From Apostichopus japonicus (Eukaryota; Echinodermata; Holothuroidea; Aspidochirotida; Stichopodidae), in the NCBI RefSeq assembly GCF_037975245.1, contig NC_092564.1, positions 18,320,984 through 18,384,983 on the forward strand: a stretch of DNA of 64,000 bases, in the 5' to 3' direction. Position numbers and translations under genes: made by a program. This document shows positions 22,978 through 35,446 of this stretch, piece after piece (within the stretch, counting starts at the first letter, position 1; every line of letters begins with the position of its first letter). The notes below the pieces were generated by a model, which did no database searches, was not told the DNA's origin, and saw nothing but the letters and a program-made list of their open reading frames with translations.

Positions 22978-25900
22978 CTGGATGCGTCTTATGTGTGCTT
23001 TTCAAAGAAGGAGGCAGTACCTCACTATATTTGCCAACAATTGCTTTAATATGGAAGCAGTACATCGGTATTCTTCCAACCCTCGTGTTACCAAGGATAT
23101 AGGCTACTGATTAAATTCGATAATATCGAGCGAATTGCAATTTATACAAGGCTATCCATTCGGCCTTCCAACGGATATTAGTTATTTCATTAAGCTGCCT
23201 AAAATTGTGTTTCTTTTGTTTTAAATTCGACGAAAGTTACAGTAGTAACTAAATAGTAAAGTAAAGTATAGTAACGTTAACAGATTCGCAATACTCTGCT
23301 TAATGCCCTAGAGAAATCAAACACGAAGATTTTGCACTTTGCATATTGTTTAGAACTTTTCAGGTTACCAAAGGTGTTGCCTTTAGAACGTTGAGACAGC
23401 ATGAAGAGAAAGATTTCCATTTATTATCCTTATAAATCGGTCTTGCCAATTATTTTCATTTACTTTTACTAAAAATAGCTTGATAGTTATTTAATTAAAT
23501 ATTGACCAAAGATATATTTAAGGATGACGTTAGGCTCAGAATTAAGTTTGATATTTTGTAGAAATACTGATGTAATAAAACTATCAGTAAAACCCACGAA
23601 CGCATAAACGAACATAACTCATAAATAATTGTCGCATGTCATTCTTTGAATTTTGAGGAAACATTCATAATTCACGGGATAATAATAGGGCTATGAAACA
23701 GGTTCCGACATTGATTCATATTTACTATTTTATCCACCTCCTGTGACAAAAACCTTCTCATTTCATTGAAAGAAGTACCGCATCTGATGAAAAAGATAAT
23801 ATATTACTTTAGGTCCCCCCTGGACAATTCTTAGGCGTAGCTGCCTGTGCAGTTCCATGGCACCACATTTGTTTGCCCCATCTAATCTCGAAGAAGAACT
23901 TTGAAACTTAAATAAAACTTTCACGAGGACAGTTAGGATATATCCCTCATGTGAAAAAATATATATATGCTTCTAAACATGTCTAGAATGTTCCCCTGTT
24001 TTGATTTAAATTTAACATTGTTGGTCGGATTCGCCATGATTTTGTGAACCGGCAGAGAATGAGTCTGCACAAAATGATCTACTGCTGATGAATAAACTTT
24101 TGTTAGGATTTTTGTTTTCTACCGGAAAGAGGGAAGAATGATCTGTTATAGATTAGTAAAAGGAATTTAAACTGTGTGTGTTTTATTTTACTTGTTAAAA
24201 AATTACCTTGACAACGACACCATTTTTGTCGGTCATAGGTCTAAGTGTTTAATGTTAATCCATTGTTTGTAGAGTAAAAAATAATAACAAAAAAAAAACG
24301 GGGATGTTTTCAGTTTCAGTACACACAAATGTTTGTTATTTTTGACATCTTGTTTTGACAAATTTGTTTTCGTTTTTTTTTTGAGAGAGAGAGAGAGCTA
24401 ATTTCTCATCTAGAAAGTGTGTATAACCGGTATGTAGCATATATATACATAATATTTGTTTGTCATCATTTAGACCTCCAGTGACGTCACATGCTCTCGT
24501 CACGAAGCAACATGCACGAAACAAAAGAAACATGAAATCAATGGTAAGGGTGTGGATACAAAATGTACCATATCATATATATACACTTGTTTGGGTTTCA
24601 CTATTTATTCTAAATGTCAGTTCATATTTCAAATAATATTGAAGAATGAATTAAAATATTAAGTACTTGAAAAGACAAACATTACGTGTGTTAATCCAAT
24701 ATTATGCACTGTCATTGTACTTGGTAACCTCATACTGAATCAGGCCATCAGTCTGTCAGATGTAAATGTTGAAATCACCCACGACAAGAGGACGATGTTT
24801 GTATACCCTCATTTCGTTAGCTACAAAGTAGAAAGAGGAAGTGACGTCATCGAGGTAGCCTCAATATAGCAGAGAAGTCGTGGGGGGGGGGGGGGGCACG
24901 GATAGAGGATACTCTCCCTCAGTCTTGTGAAGATCTATAAGTAAATTAGAATTATCCATTTTCGGCAAAAATACTCTCTTGTTGTTAAAACTTTTCCTTT
25001 TCTTTTTTCAAAATAGTGCCATTTGGAGGGGGGGAAAATTATTATTAAGAAGTACCATGTTGTTGAAAAATTACAAAATGCATTTAACGAATGCTTTTTC
25101 TTTGTGCAAACAGAAACAATTAGTTTGTGGTTATCCTCCTGAAAATCAAAGTCACATATCCCACAGCCCCTCGAAGAGCCCCCCCCCCCCACTCCTCCAG
25201 TTTGAGAACTACCCCCCCCCCCCAACTCTTCCACCCTCCGGCAGATGAACTACTTATCTGGTTCGTTCCATAAACTGTAAATAACTTGTGCTAAATGGTC
25301 ACTGATGTCAGGATAACAAAAGACATGTATATCAACCAAAGTTAAGTTCTCGTCTGACCTTTAAGTACTTCAAAAACTAAGGCTTGAATACACATTTGTT
25401 GACAGATAGACAAACTGGATGGTCATCAAATCTATTGTCAAACATGACCGATGACGACACGAAGACGAATATTTCTGCAGTTTTGAGCATAACTTAATGT
25501 TTTATGTAGCAGCATCAGATGCTTTACACCAGGCATGGATCCAGGGGTTTGGGTGCACAATCTTCCCACTTTTGACTCCAGACAGAAAAGAAGTCATTAT
25601 TGACGAAAACTTGCCTGCAGACGTAATAGTAGGCCTAAATTTATAGCCTAAATATTCCCCAAGAATGCAATATTTCACGTCTATATGATTGAATATATTC
25701 CTTAATATTTAAATGACAGTTTCTCATTTGTTTGTTTTATTTGTATGTCAACATGAGTAAATCTCAACACTTGGTCCAATTTAGGAAACACGAAGCCTCC
25801 CCCACCCCCATCCGTACCCCACGCCCACACCAATCCCCCGGAGGGTGACAAATCTGCTTATATCACCATCGTTAGGAAGGGGACAATACAATACTTTTCC

Positions 25901-26378
25901 CTTAAATTTCGAATTTGTGTAGAACATAAGCACATTGTAGCAACTCATCCTGGACGAAAAACTTGTATTTGTTACAATAATTCTTTATTTTGAAGCATTT
26001 TGAATAATAATGGCAAAATATTCTACTCGCCTTCTTTAAATAATTAATTGGGCTTTTTAATATTAAAAAGCTTTATTTTAAATATATGATTATGTTTTCA
26101 TTATCCCTAAGGTGACCAGGTGTGAAAAAGGCCAATGGTCTAGAAATATTTAGCCACGCTTTTATAAAATCGTGTCAAAGCCTCTAATAGGATATTTATA
26201 GGCATTAGTCATTACCGGTTCACAGAGAAACTAGTTAGCATAACGTTCGCGTCATTATATAGGCAACCCATGATTGACGTCATCCTGCAGGAGAAGAAAA
26301 TGACACCTTTTTATTGCTAAGTATTATTACGGTGGGTGAGAACGGATGTGATGAGCTAATGCAAACTTCAATGGCAAA

Positions 26379-26422
<44 letters not shown>

Positions 26423-27567
26423 TTTATTTCTATCAATTCTCAAAGTACAAATACAGATAAAATTGACTATAAAAAAAAGTATGACAGGTCTCAACGACCG
26501 CAGCTAGCAGAAAGCCACACAAGGATAATAAAAGGATAAAGGGATTTAAACGACAGACAATACCAAGCAACCAAGAACTTAAGAGGACGACAAGCACAAA
26601 TCTAAATGCGATCAAATAGTAAAAAAAAAAGAAAATATATATATATATATATACATACACACATTGCAGATCACCCTGTCGATGAAAAACACTTAACAAG
26701 GATCATGAACCTCTTCTCCATTCAGTTTACAATCGAAGCTACAAGGCCTAATATTGTTAATGGTACATTACATTGGCATGTGGGAGTTGTCAAAAACTCG
26801 TGTTTAAACTTTTTATGTTCAAATCTTTAATCTTTCGTTGGTTTGAAATGTCACTATATCTTGGTTTGATCAATGTTAATCGATTATATATTTTTATCAC
26901 TAATGGATGACTCAATAAGATGAAAAAGAATAGGAATAATACCCTGATTGTCTTACAAACAACACAAAGGACACTTCAAAGAAAATTAATGTTTAGCCTT
27001 GGGTACTATAAATTTCGGAAGTTTTGAGGAAACTATAACTTATCTACAAAATCCAACGAAAACTTGAAAGAACAATTATCAACGGTTCTTATGTTATGTT
27101 TACGTTACGTTATTCTTCTTTATGTCAAGTTATATTGATCTTAAATTCTGCCCTTTGAAAAGTTACCATAGTGTGTTCATCATTTTTCAGGTTCAATCAT
27201 TTAGAAGTAAAAAAAACAGAATGAAAAAATTACGAAAATTATTGTGTAGGTGGATCGAAACTTGACATTCTCTGACAAGTTTCCCTAATCCATCATATTT
27301 AGCTAATGTGAGATCTTTCTAATGGACAACTATACTCCCCCAGCTAAGACAATTTCTGTTCCCTTTTTGGGATTTATCCAAAAGTTGTGTCTGGAGGGGG
27401 GTGTGGGTGGGGGCTGTTATTTAGTTAATCTGTGAAATCATACTGAAACTAACCCTTTACTATTTCTTTCTTTTTACCGTTTCATATTTTCAAGGTATAG
27501 AATTCAGGTGTATATAGGTACTGTCTTGTAACAAATGCAGCAAGAAAACAAACTCTAAAACTTGAAG

Positions 27568-27612
27568 CACTAGTGTCTCGATGATGTCATATTTATACTT
27601 GTTCAAGTCTTA
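27568..27612. repeat. left arm of a 45-bp inverted repeat pair
   Basis: This 45-base arm matches, as reverse complement with four differences, the arm at 29329-29373. It includes ATGATGTCATATTTATACTT. A SINE and a hAT element lie between the arms. Confidence 0.8.
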
Positions 27613-27836
27613 GGCATTGTATATGTAGAAGACTAAATTTTTGATATATCTTTGCAAATGAGAATAAGATTTTTCTAATCGTTTTTTTTTATTGCGAAGC
27701 TGCATGCTCATGACAGGTTATCGCTATCATAGTTAGGTCTGTGTCCCTTGTTCCCTCCTCCCCCCCCCCCCTCCCATGTTACGTTTCTAATAGCAATTTT
27801 TCATTTATACACAAACCGATACCAATCATGACTAAG

Positions 27837-28082
27837 GAGTGTTAGCTCACTGGTTAACGCCGGTGCCTTTCAATCATAAGGTCCCGAGTTCGAGTCACTC
27901 CAAGATTAATGTATGTCGTCCAGTTACAGAGTTGTTGACAATTGACAATTCATAATCATGGACGTTAAAACATGAATCTAAGAGACTGACTTCGGTCAGC
28001 TTGCGGTTTTGATAAGCCAATGAGGCTTCTTCGCGAGTTCCTGCTTGCAGGAGGATCTTAAATACATATAAATACATACATA
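27837..28082 (+). mobile_element. tRNA-derived SINE, copy 2
   Basis: Near full length, from GGAGTGTTAGCTCACTGGTT through the body (GTCGTCCAGTTACAGAGTTG; GACTTCGGTCAGCTTGCGG) to TGCTTGCAGGAGGATCTTAA and a short ATACATA tail. Divergence from other copies is a few percent. Confidence 0.9.
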
Positions 28083-28900
28083 ATATACCGAAATCATACT
28101 ACAATTCAGAAATACGATACATTACTTCTCTTCCACAGGAATCAGTCCTTTTTACAGGTAATGAGCAGATTGCAGTTCAGTTTATAAAGAGGTCAGTGGA
28201 AACAGGCTTTTTTTTTGTAAACAGATCGAGCTATGTGGTAACTTTCATTCGCTTATCTATTACTAAAGGGCTAATTCCAGTTGATGAGAAGAAGTATATC
28301 TCATCATAATAATGTGATTATAGGGCGGAATTTTGTCAAAACTGAAAGGAAGAAAAAGAAGATTTTCTGCCGTTATGATAGACATCAGTTTGTGCGTCTT
28401 TATAATGGAATGCCCAATAAACTTTTACATCTTTTACTCTTGCTTTGGGCATCAGTGTATGAATTACGTGTAGCTGAATATATTTTAGCAATATGTTACA
28501 TATTTACGTAAAGAGGCTTCTTATGATTGTTAGTTGCGACCGTCGCTATTTTCTGCCATTAATTTCTATATTTATGATTTTAACCTCTATAGATCATCCT
28601 GCTAGGATCGAAAAATCAGACCCACTATAAATTTATCCACGTAATCTTTGTGCAGTACATTAACAGTTTGTGTAAGTTTTTTTTTTCGCTATACATATTT
28701 GCTATAATTAAATGGTGGATGTTCTCAACATGAATGGCTGATTTTGTTTTCTTGCCCTTTTCTCCTCCGTTCTTGCAAAGTCTGGAGATGTTTGTCTCCC
28801 TCTATAATTTTCTACTACTTCAAAGAATTTATAATTAAATTCCCTCCATTGTTCGACCTCAAAAAGAGACACCAATCGCACTATCATCATTGCTCTATGT

Positions 28901-29228
28901 CAGGGGTTCCCTAACTGGGGTGCATGAACCCCCAGGGGGTGCGTAAGTCCATCCCAGGGGGTTCGTTAGACGTATCTGAAAGTCAAAACTAGAGTACTTT
29001 TTGTTGAACTAACATCTGATATATCATATTATTTAGCAATGTACCAAAGTCGTATACCTATCAACAAACTCTACATATTACACTATGAACTTCATCTTTA
29101 AGGAAGCACTGTTATGCGTATTATAGTATAATAATGACTCAGATCGTGTCTCGAAAGGTTGGGGGTTCGTGGACAACTCTGACATCCACAGGGGGGTCGT
29201 GGGGGGGGATAAAGTTAGGGAAACCCTG
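28901..29228. mobile_element. non-autonomous hAT MITE, 328 bp
   Basis: The ends are CAGGGGTTCCCTAACT and AGTTAGGGAAACCCTG, inverted with one mismatch over 16 bases. They are flanked by a perfect 8-bp duplication CTCTATGT (28893-28900 and 29229-29236). The size and absence of a coding frame make it non-autonomous; its termini differ from those of the elements at 7766 and 61350, so three hAT subfamilies are present. Confidence 0.92.
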
Positions 29229-29328
29229 CTCTATGTGATATAGATGAATGTGATCAACAAAAGTGAAGACAAATCTGATTCCATTAAGGAGATATCACAC
29301 ACTTAATGTTCCTCGCTTACTGAAGGGT

Positions 29329-29373
29329 TAAGACTTGAACAAGTCTAAATATGACATCATCGAGCCACGTGTG
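29329..29373. repeat. right arm of the 45-bp inverted repeat pair
   Basis: Reverse complement of 27568-27612 with four mismatches; contains AAGACTTGAACAAGT and ATGACATCATCGAG. Confidence 0.8.
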
Positions 29374-29788
29374 CCTTTTGCAAATTTGTTGTTAAATATT
29401 GATTTCATTGTTTATTTTTTTTGTAATGAAGATTGAGTTTTGTAAATGATGACTATAAAATATTGAAACTCTTATTATGACCTATAGTGATGACAATGAT
29501 CTCAACGCCAGCAATGCGAAATATTCTGCCCTTGCAAATATGAAGAAGAAAATGTAAAATTAAAGTAAAAGACTTCAGGTCCGCCAGACACGATTTTTTT
29601 ACTATAGGATCATCCACCGAAAATTTAGCAATTTTTGGGGGGCGGGGGCGGGGCGGGGGGTGGCTGTTTGATGGAGCATATTACCATTCTAACAAATTAC
29701 TCAAAGTTTTCATCAGTATACCTCCCTGGACGATGGCACCCTCTGCATTGTTCACATTGAATTCAGAGTGCTAAGTTACACACTTAAA

Positions 29789-30440
29789 TGTCTCGAGGAG
29801 CGAATAGGTGGGAGGACAGCGGTAACATAATGTGTGTTGACTCGTGACTCGCGAATATTACTTGTCTCGCTAACATATATATTTGAGGAGGGAGGGGGTC
29901 CTGATGGACGTTAAAACAATCCATAAAACCCCCGAATGTGCTGAAAAAGAATATTTTGTTATGAAATATAGAGAAAGCATAATAAATGAAGAGTACTAAG
30001 TTTGACAGTTTACTGTCTCGAAGGGGAATAAGTGCGAGGATAGCGGTAATAATAATAATTATTATTATTTATTTAAAGTCACATATACGTTATCATACTT
30101 TACAAACAATAGGTTACAGAAAAGCCAATAAAATATGGAATCAGCCTAGAATGAAAAACAACCTACGTTATATTAAATTTATCAAAAACAATGCTAGCAA
30201 GTAAGGTTAAAGGGTAATGAGAGACCAGGATGAAAAGTTTACTTGTTAGGAGGGACACTAAGAGAAATGTTCGTTGACTCGTCACCCGTCGCAAACATTA
30301 TTTGTCTTTCAAACATATACTGGGGGAGAGGGGGGTGCTTTACTGATGGACTTTAAAACATATTGAAATCTATAAAACCTCGGACGAGTTGAATAAGAAG
30401 TTTGTTTAAAATAGATAGCATAATGATAAAATTCTTCGTT
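29789..30440 (+). repeat. diverged tandem duplication, second unit interrupted
   Basis: Unit 1 starts at TGTCTCGAGGAGCGAATAGG (29789), unit 2 at TGTCTCGAAGGGGAATAAG (30014). Both go on through GTTGACTCGT.AC, TATT.CTTGTCT, AACATATA, GGGGG and GATGGAC.TTAAAACA. About 200 bases with no counterpart in unit 1, starting with AATAATAATTATTATTATT, interrupt unit 2 at about 30050-30260. Confidence 0.7.
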
Positions 30441-33400
30441 CGTCGTGCCAGAGTGAAGACCATCAGACCGGCTATTGAGAATCCCTTACGTTTGTTTATT
30501 TGCGTCATTCTCAGAATCGCCAATACATATCGTAATTAATGATTTATACTTTTCGATTTTTAATAACACATTTGTGTGATTACATTCATTATAACAGTCG
30601 TCATCAATGAGTTATTAATCAATGGTATCATACCACAGAGTGACATGTTGTTCTATGTATATATTGTTGTTCTACATATATTACCGCTAATTATCATATA
30701 CAGATATGTGTTTGAAGTTTGGTGAAGTTTAATCGTGGTCGAATTTTCCAGACAATACTTTTAAGGTAAGGTAAGATATTATTCGTGTCTTGTTCTATGT
30801 CCTTAGTTGTGTAAAGAAAACCAACGTTGTGACTTTTATAGTTTAATCAAGCTTTCTTGAAAACAAAACCCCAAATCATTGTTCAATATGCATTACGTCA
30901 ACGATTTATAACTGTTTTTATATATGACAATGCCCTCTTTTGAGAAGAAAATGTCACGAAGAGGAAGAAAATTCTCACGTTGTCAGTTACTATAACAACC
31001 CACGCCGTGCGGATTATTGCCCTGCAGAAGGTAATGGCAGAGATGAACTCTAGCCAGCCCCAATCTGTTTACGTACATAGAAACATATAGGTCATTCACC
31101 GTTTAGGGCGAAATGTATATCAATACACCCCCACCCTTTTTAAAAATCGTGATCCCCTTTCGGTTTTTTATGTATGTCAAATACTATATAAAATGTGATA
31201 TCTCTGAACACGACAACGATTCAAAAATATCACAACTATGGTTCCCTTAGGGTTGCAAGGGAATAAAGGGTGAAGGCGAAGGCGAAGGAATCATTTTTAA
31301 TCATATCATTCCTATTTTATATCAAGTCCCTTTTATATTGGGGCGGGGGGGGGGGTGTTCTTTCTGTTTTGGGCAGTGACTGAAGATAATTTTGCGGACA
31401 TAATTACCTTTGGTTGGTTTGAGTTAGTTTTAGGATAAATTTGTTTTGTTTTAGGGTAAATTTGTTTTATTGTAGGGTAAATTTGTTTTGTTTATTCCTA
31501 AGATTATGACGAGCATCAAGAATATATCAGGTAAGTTCCATTGTAATCTAAGTCTTCAGAAAATATTCTTATTTGGACAGATGACCTTGCATCATGAAGT
31601 ATATGATAATACATGGTTTGGTTTGCTTTTCAAACTGTTTAATTATTATTTTAATTGATTCTGTTTAAATGACGTAGTCTGTCGTCTGTCAATGTTCGAA
31701 GAAATATTTGTTTTTCGAAATTACTTTTCTGTATTTGGTGTCAAATGTTTCAGAAATTGCGTACCCACGCGAAGTGTTTTTCAAACAAAATATCAATATT
31801 TAGCCACTAGACAAACATTTCAATTCTTAACATACATGCTATATTTACAGCCTACACATGTGGCTTCAAGTTTTATATGCATCGATCAGCAAGTTCATCG
31901 ATGAATATCGCCAGTATCGCTCAATGCAATTAGCTTCTATGACTCAATGAGGCGTGGTTTCCCGATGATAAATCTGATCAATGAATGAGACAGTGAATAA
32001 TTAATTGCACCAATTAGGACGTCCCCCCCCCCCACACACACACACTCATTCAGGCAACATTATTTTAAAACACGTGCATGATACGTCGGTTAATATTCCT
32101 TCTTTTAAGTAATAGCATACCTTCTCTGCTTAATTTGATTTTTGTCACTACATCCAAATAGAGAGCACTACGAGGCGAGAGGATCCATACTGGTGTATGT
32201 GTATGAGGGGGGAGGGGATGTTACGAGGGGGGAGGGAGTGATCTGCGTATCAACCTGTAGAATAGTGAACTACATCGATATCATTCGAAATTAAATTCTT
32301 CAAATCGAAGCATTCAACACCAGAGAGATATCTGTCGGTATATAGTTAAACCAGTTAATGACATAAATTGTATAATATTATATATCTTGATTTGATTACA
32401 TCATGGTTTAATATCTCTCTTCATCGAAATTCGCTATTGTTTTGTGGACTGACGAAATCATATTGTTCAACTTGTGTTAAGTATCTGAGACTGATACCAA
32501 ATTGTTCGCTTTCTTTCTTAACTTCTATTGAAACTCACAGTAATAATATATAAATGTATATACAGATATAGATATATAGATATGACAAAAAAAATTACAA
32601 AATCAAAGAGGTTGTTTACCATGCTTATATTATCCTCTCGTGACCTTATTCCAAAGATCATTTCCTAAATGAATTATTTAGATAAACAATTTGCAAGGCT
32701 ACAGCCTCATATTCGAAACAAACATTACCATAAATGTATCTAATCCAAGCCTGGAGTCAAATTGAAAGAGTTTACACTTTCTTAAAAGCTGCATTTTGTG
32801 TTGTATTTGATTCTTTGTGTCACTTGTGACCAAGCCATGTGGTATTATACTCACACACATAAGTTTATAAGCCATTCAGTCTGATATGTTAGCTAAACCC
32901 TGCATCTAATTATACTTAATTGATACATTAGTAACGATTTATACTTCAACGTGTCTCCCATACAATTAATGTAATTCACTGTTGTTGATGTTGTTTGTAT
33001 TGGTTTGATTTTTCTTTGGCAAACTTTATGAAAGTTCTGGCTTTAATCCGTCAATTTTAGAAGGATTTTAAGTGGACAATTGAGATAAAAGCATCCACCA
33101 AAGTAAGCTATCTTTCATGTAAACCACTCTGAATGGGAGCACCAGTTTTTTTGGTGAATTCAACCCAAAATGCAGCTTTACTCACAAAACTTCGAAGCAA
33201 AAAATGATTTTACCGTATCCTTGAAAATAACAACAAAATAATATTTGTGTATTCTCCAAAAAAGTACAAACCCGTCATGTCTTTGCCATGATAGTAATTG
33301 CCTTCTTATGAGACTAAATCCAATGCTTTATATATAACTATATCATCGAATGCATTCTTCAGCACTGTGACGCCATTTTGTTTTCTCTCTTTGTTCGATT

Positions 33401-33850
33401 TCCATTTTTAAGGTCATCAGTATTGGCCTCCAAATTTCCAGCGCGATAATAATTGCTAGAAGTGCTAAATAAAAACCTTCGTAGAGGCTTTTACCCTCCT
33501 CATCCTCCTCCTCCATATTATTTCCAAACCTGTAAGACGAGGGCTCAGTGAGACAGTTAAAATGTCTCCGTTAGGCGAAACGTCTTGAAAGTGACAATGA
33601 AGGTTTTGTTCAAATCTGAGTTTTAGTACTCAATTATGCGACTTTTCTAACATATTTGGGGAACTATAATGACCACCTTTAAGGTGAATCATCTCCAGCC
33701 TATGGTAGGCCTAGTTCCATACTTACAGGAAAACAAAAGCTTTTGCCCCTTTATGATCATCTCCCTTTACCCTTATTCTACCTGTCACTGCTTACCCTAA
33801 GCGCATATGTTAGCTATATGTTAGGGAGCGCATAGGGGAGCACATATGTT
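30441..33850. other. non-coding stretch, no gene seen
   Basis: No recognisable gene. Minor items: three short tandem copies of TAGGGTAAATTTGTTTT at about 31436-31498 and a poly-C/CA run at 32021-32045. Confidence 0.55.
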
Positions 33851-34036
33851 AGGGAGTGTTAGCTCAGTGGTTAACTCCGGTGCCTTTCAATCATAAGGTC
33901 CCGAGTTCTAGTCACTCCAAGATTAATGTGTGTCGTCCAGTTACAGAGTTGTTGACAGTTGACAATTCATAATCATGGACGTTAAATATGAATCTAAGAG
34001 ACTGACTTCGGTCAGCTTGTGGCTTGTGGCTTTGTT
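33851..34036 (+). mobile_element. tRNA-derived SINE, copy 3, 3' truncated
   Basis: Starts GGGAGTGTTAGCTCAGTGG and runs through GACTTCGGTCAGCTTGTGG, where it breaks off in a duplicated GGCTTGTGGCTT. It lacks the TGCTTGCAGG 3' end. Confidence 0.88.
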
Positions 34037-34186
34037 CTGTTTGATTTATTTATATCTTTGTATGTTTGTATGATTGTTCGTTTTGTGTGTCGCTTTGTTT
34101 GTTTGTTTTGGCTTTCTTGAGGTAGTTTCAGAGACATTTCTACTAGGATAATAATATATGGGTTTTACTTTAATGCGATAGATATT

Positions 34187-34347
34187 TACAGAGTTGTTGA
34201 CAATTGGCAATTCATAATCATGGACGTTAAAATATGAATCTAAGCGACTGACTTCGGTCAGCTTGCGGCTTTGATAAGCCAAGTGATGGCTTCTTCGCGA
34301 GTTCCTGCTTGCAGGAGGATCTAAAATACATGCATACATACATATTT
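34187..34347 (+). mobile_element. tRNA-derived SINE, copy 4, 5' truncated (no tRNA head)
   Basis: Starts in the body at ACAGAGTTGTTGACAATTGG and continues to TGCTTGCAGGAGGATCTAAA with an ATACATGCATACATACATA tail. It overlaps in content with copy 3, so the pair is not one element split by an insertion. Confidence 0.88.
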
Positions 34348-34489
34348 ATGTTTAACAATGTCATCTTGGAAACAGTACAAATAATTTAACTCCAATTGAA
34401 TCATTCATTTCAGAGGAGTAGAATTGATTCGAAATTTGATCATTATGGCAAGAGGTTTACTTAATTAAGATGCAACCAAAAAGAGGGCA

Positions 34490-34665
34490 CATGAATGAAG
34501 GATGGGGGCGAGGTTGGTGACGCATTTGGCGCCTATAGGATGAAGCTATAGAGGAGGGAATCCTTCGACCGCTCGGATATATACAGCTGCACAACAGTCC
34601 CGAGCTGCTACCCCCTCCCGCGCTATGTAAGGAGGGGATGATCTGCAACGGTAAGCGAATTTCAG
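34490..34665. other. GC- and CpG-richer island of unknown role
   Basis: In AT-rich surroundings this stretch has raised GC and several CpG sites (GGCGCC, GACCGCTCGG, CCCGCGC). It ends with a strong plus-strand donor-like CAACG|GTAAGC at 34650. No long coding frame is convincing on either strand. It could be a non-coding first exon or promoter; this is inference. Confidence 0.3.
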
Positions 34666-35392
34666 TCGGCTGGTTGATGTTCAAATTATTGTCGATTTTC
34701 CTCTAAAGATATATATTACTGCAACAACACATTACGTTAAAAGAATGTGATTTGGAAATCATATGGCAGATACGTAACGAAAATCTAAGATTCAAACGCT
34801 TTTTAAATTAAATCTTACAGACTGCCCCGTTACTACCTCATACCAATACATTAGACACATATTAAGAACCGGCGTTGTGACGTTAGCTTAAAGTGTCTCA
34901 CACTTTAGAAAGAATATATTTAAGAGGGAGATTTCATTCCAGGAGTAATGATGTAAACTGGTCCGATGTTGTCTTCTACAAGGTTGGATTTCTGAAATTG
35001 TTCTTCCAAATTCATGACGCAATAGTGACGACAACATTGGTAACAGCATTTCGTTACATCAGTTAGATGACATCACATCGGTTGATTGACCCTGTTTTAA
35101 CCATTTTTGTATAGCTGCACTGGGCATTGTTATTGGTAAAATAAATAAACTTTTTTTCCGCCAAAAAATAAAAGTTCCATCCTTATAATAACATCACTTT
35201 CATTTTCTTTAAAGAGTCGAAACCACTTCTAATGAGCCTCTGACTGAATCACATTTGTTCGTCCTCCGCGAGTTTCATTACCATGTCAGCAAAAATCTGT
35301 AACAAAAGAGGTAAACAAATATTGCATTAAACTTCCAAAATATGAAATATCACACATACATACACAGCGCACAAGTAAATATAAACATCATC

Positions 35393-35446
<54 letters not shown>

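Larger units (their letters stand above)
22648..27836. other. HDC 3' flank and intergenic DNA, no further gene seen
   Basis: A candidate HDC polyadenylation signal AATAAA lies at 22972-22977, 325 bases after the stop; other AATAAA motifs occur further on (near 23574 and 24089). The rest has no recognised gene. It contains long G and C homopolymer tracts (24880-24897, 25180-25220), TGACGTCA octamers at 24482-24489, 24842-24849 and 26275-26282, a possible degraded hAT-like GC-rich segment at about 25533-25830, and an (AT)n tract at about 26380-26419. Confidence 0.6.

Noticed and set aside
25533-25830. GC-rich segment with GGATCCAGGGG and CCCCCATCCG ends
   Set aside because: Looks like a degraded hAT MITE, but no target duplication or clean inverted ends could be found.
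26433-26699. Minus-strand 88-residue hydrophobic frame
   Set aside because: Runs through a (TA)n tract giving Tyr-Ile repeats; no start context or splice support.
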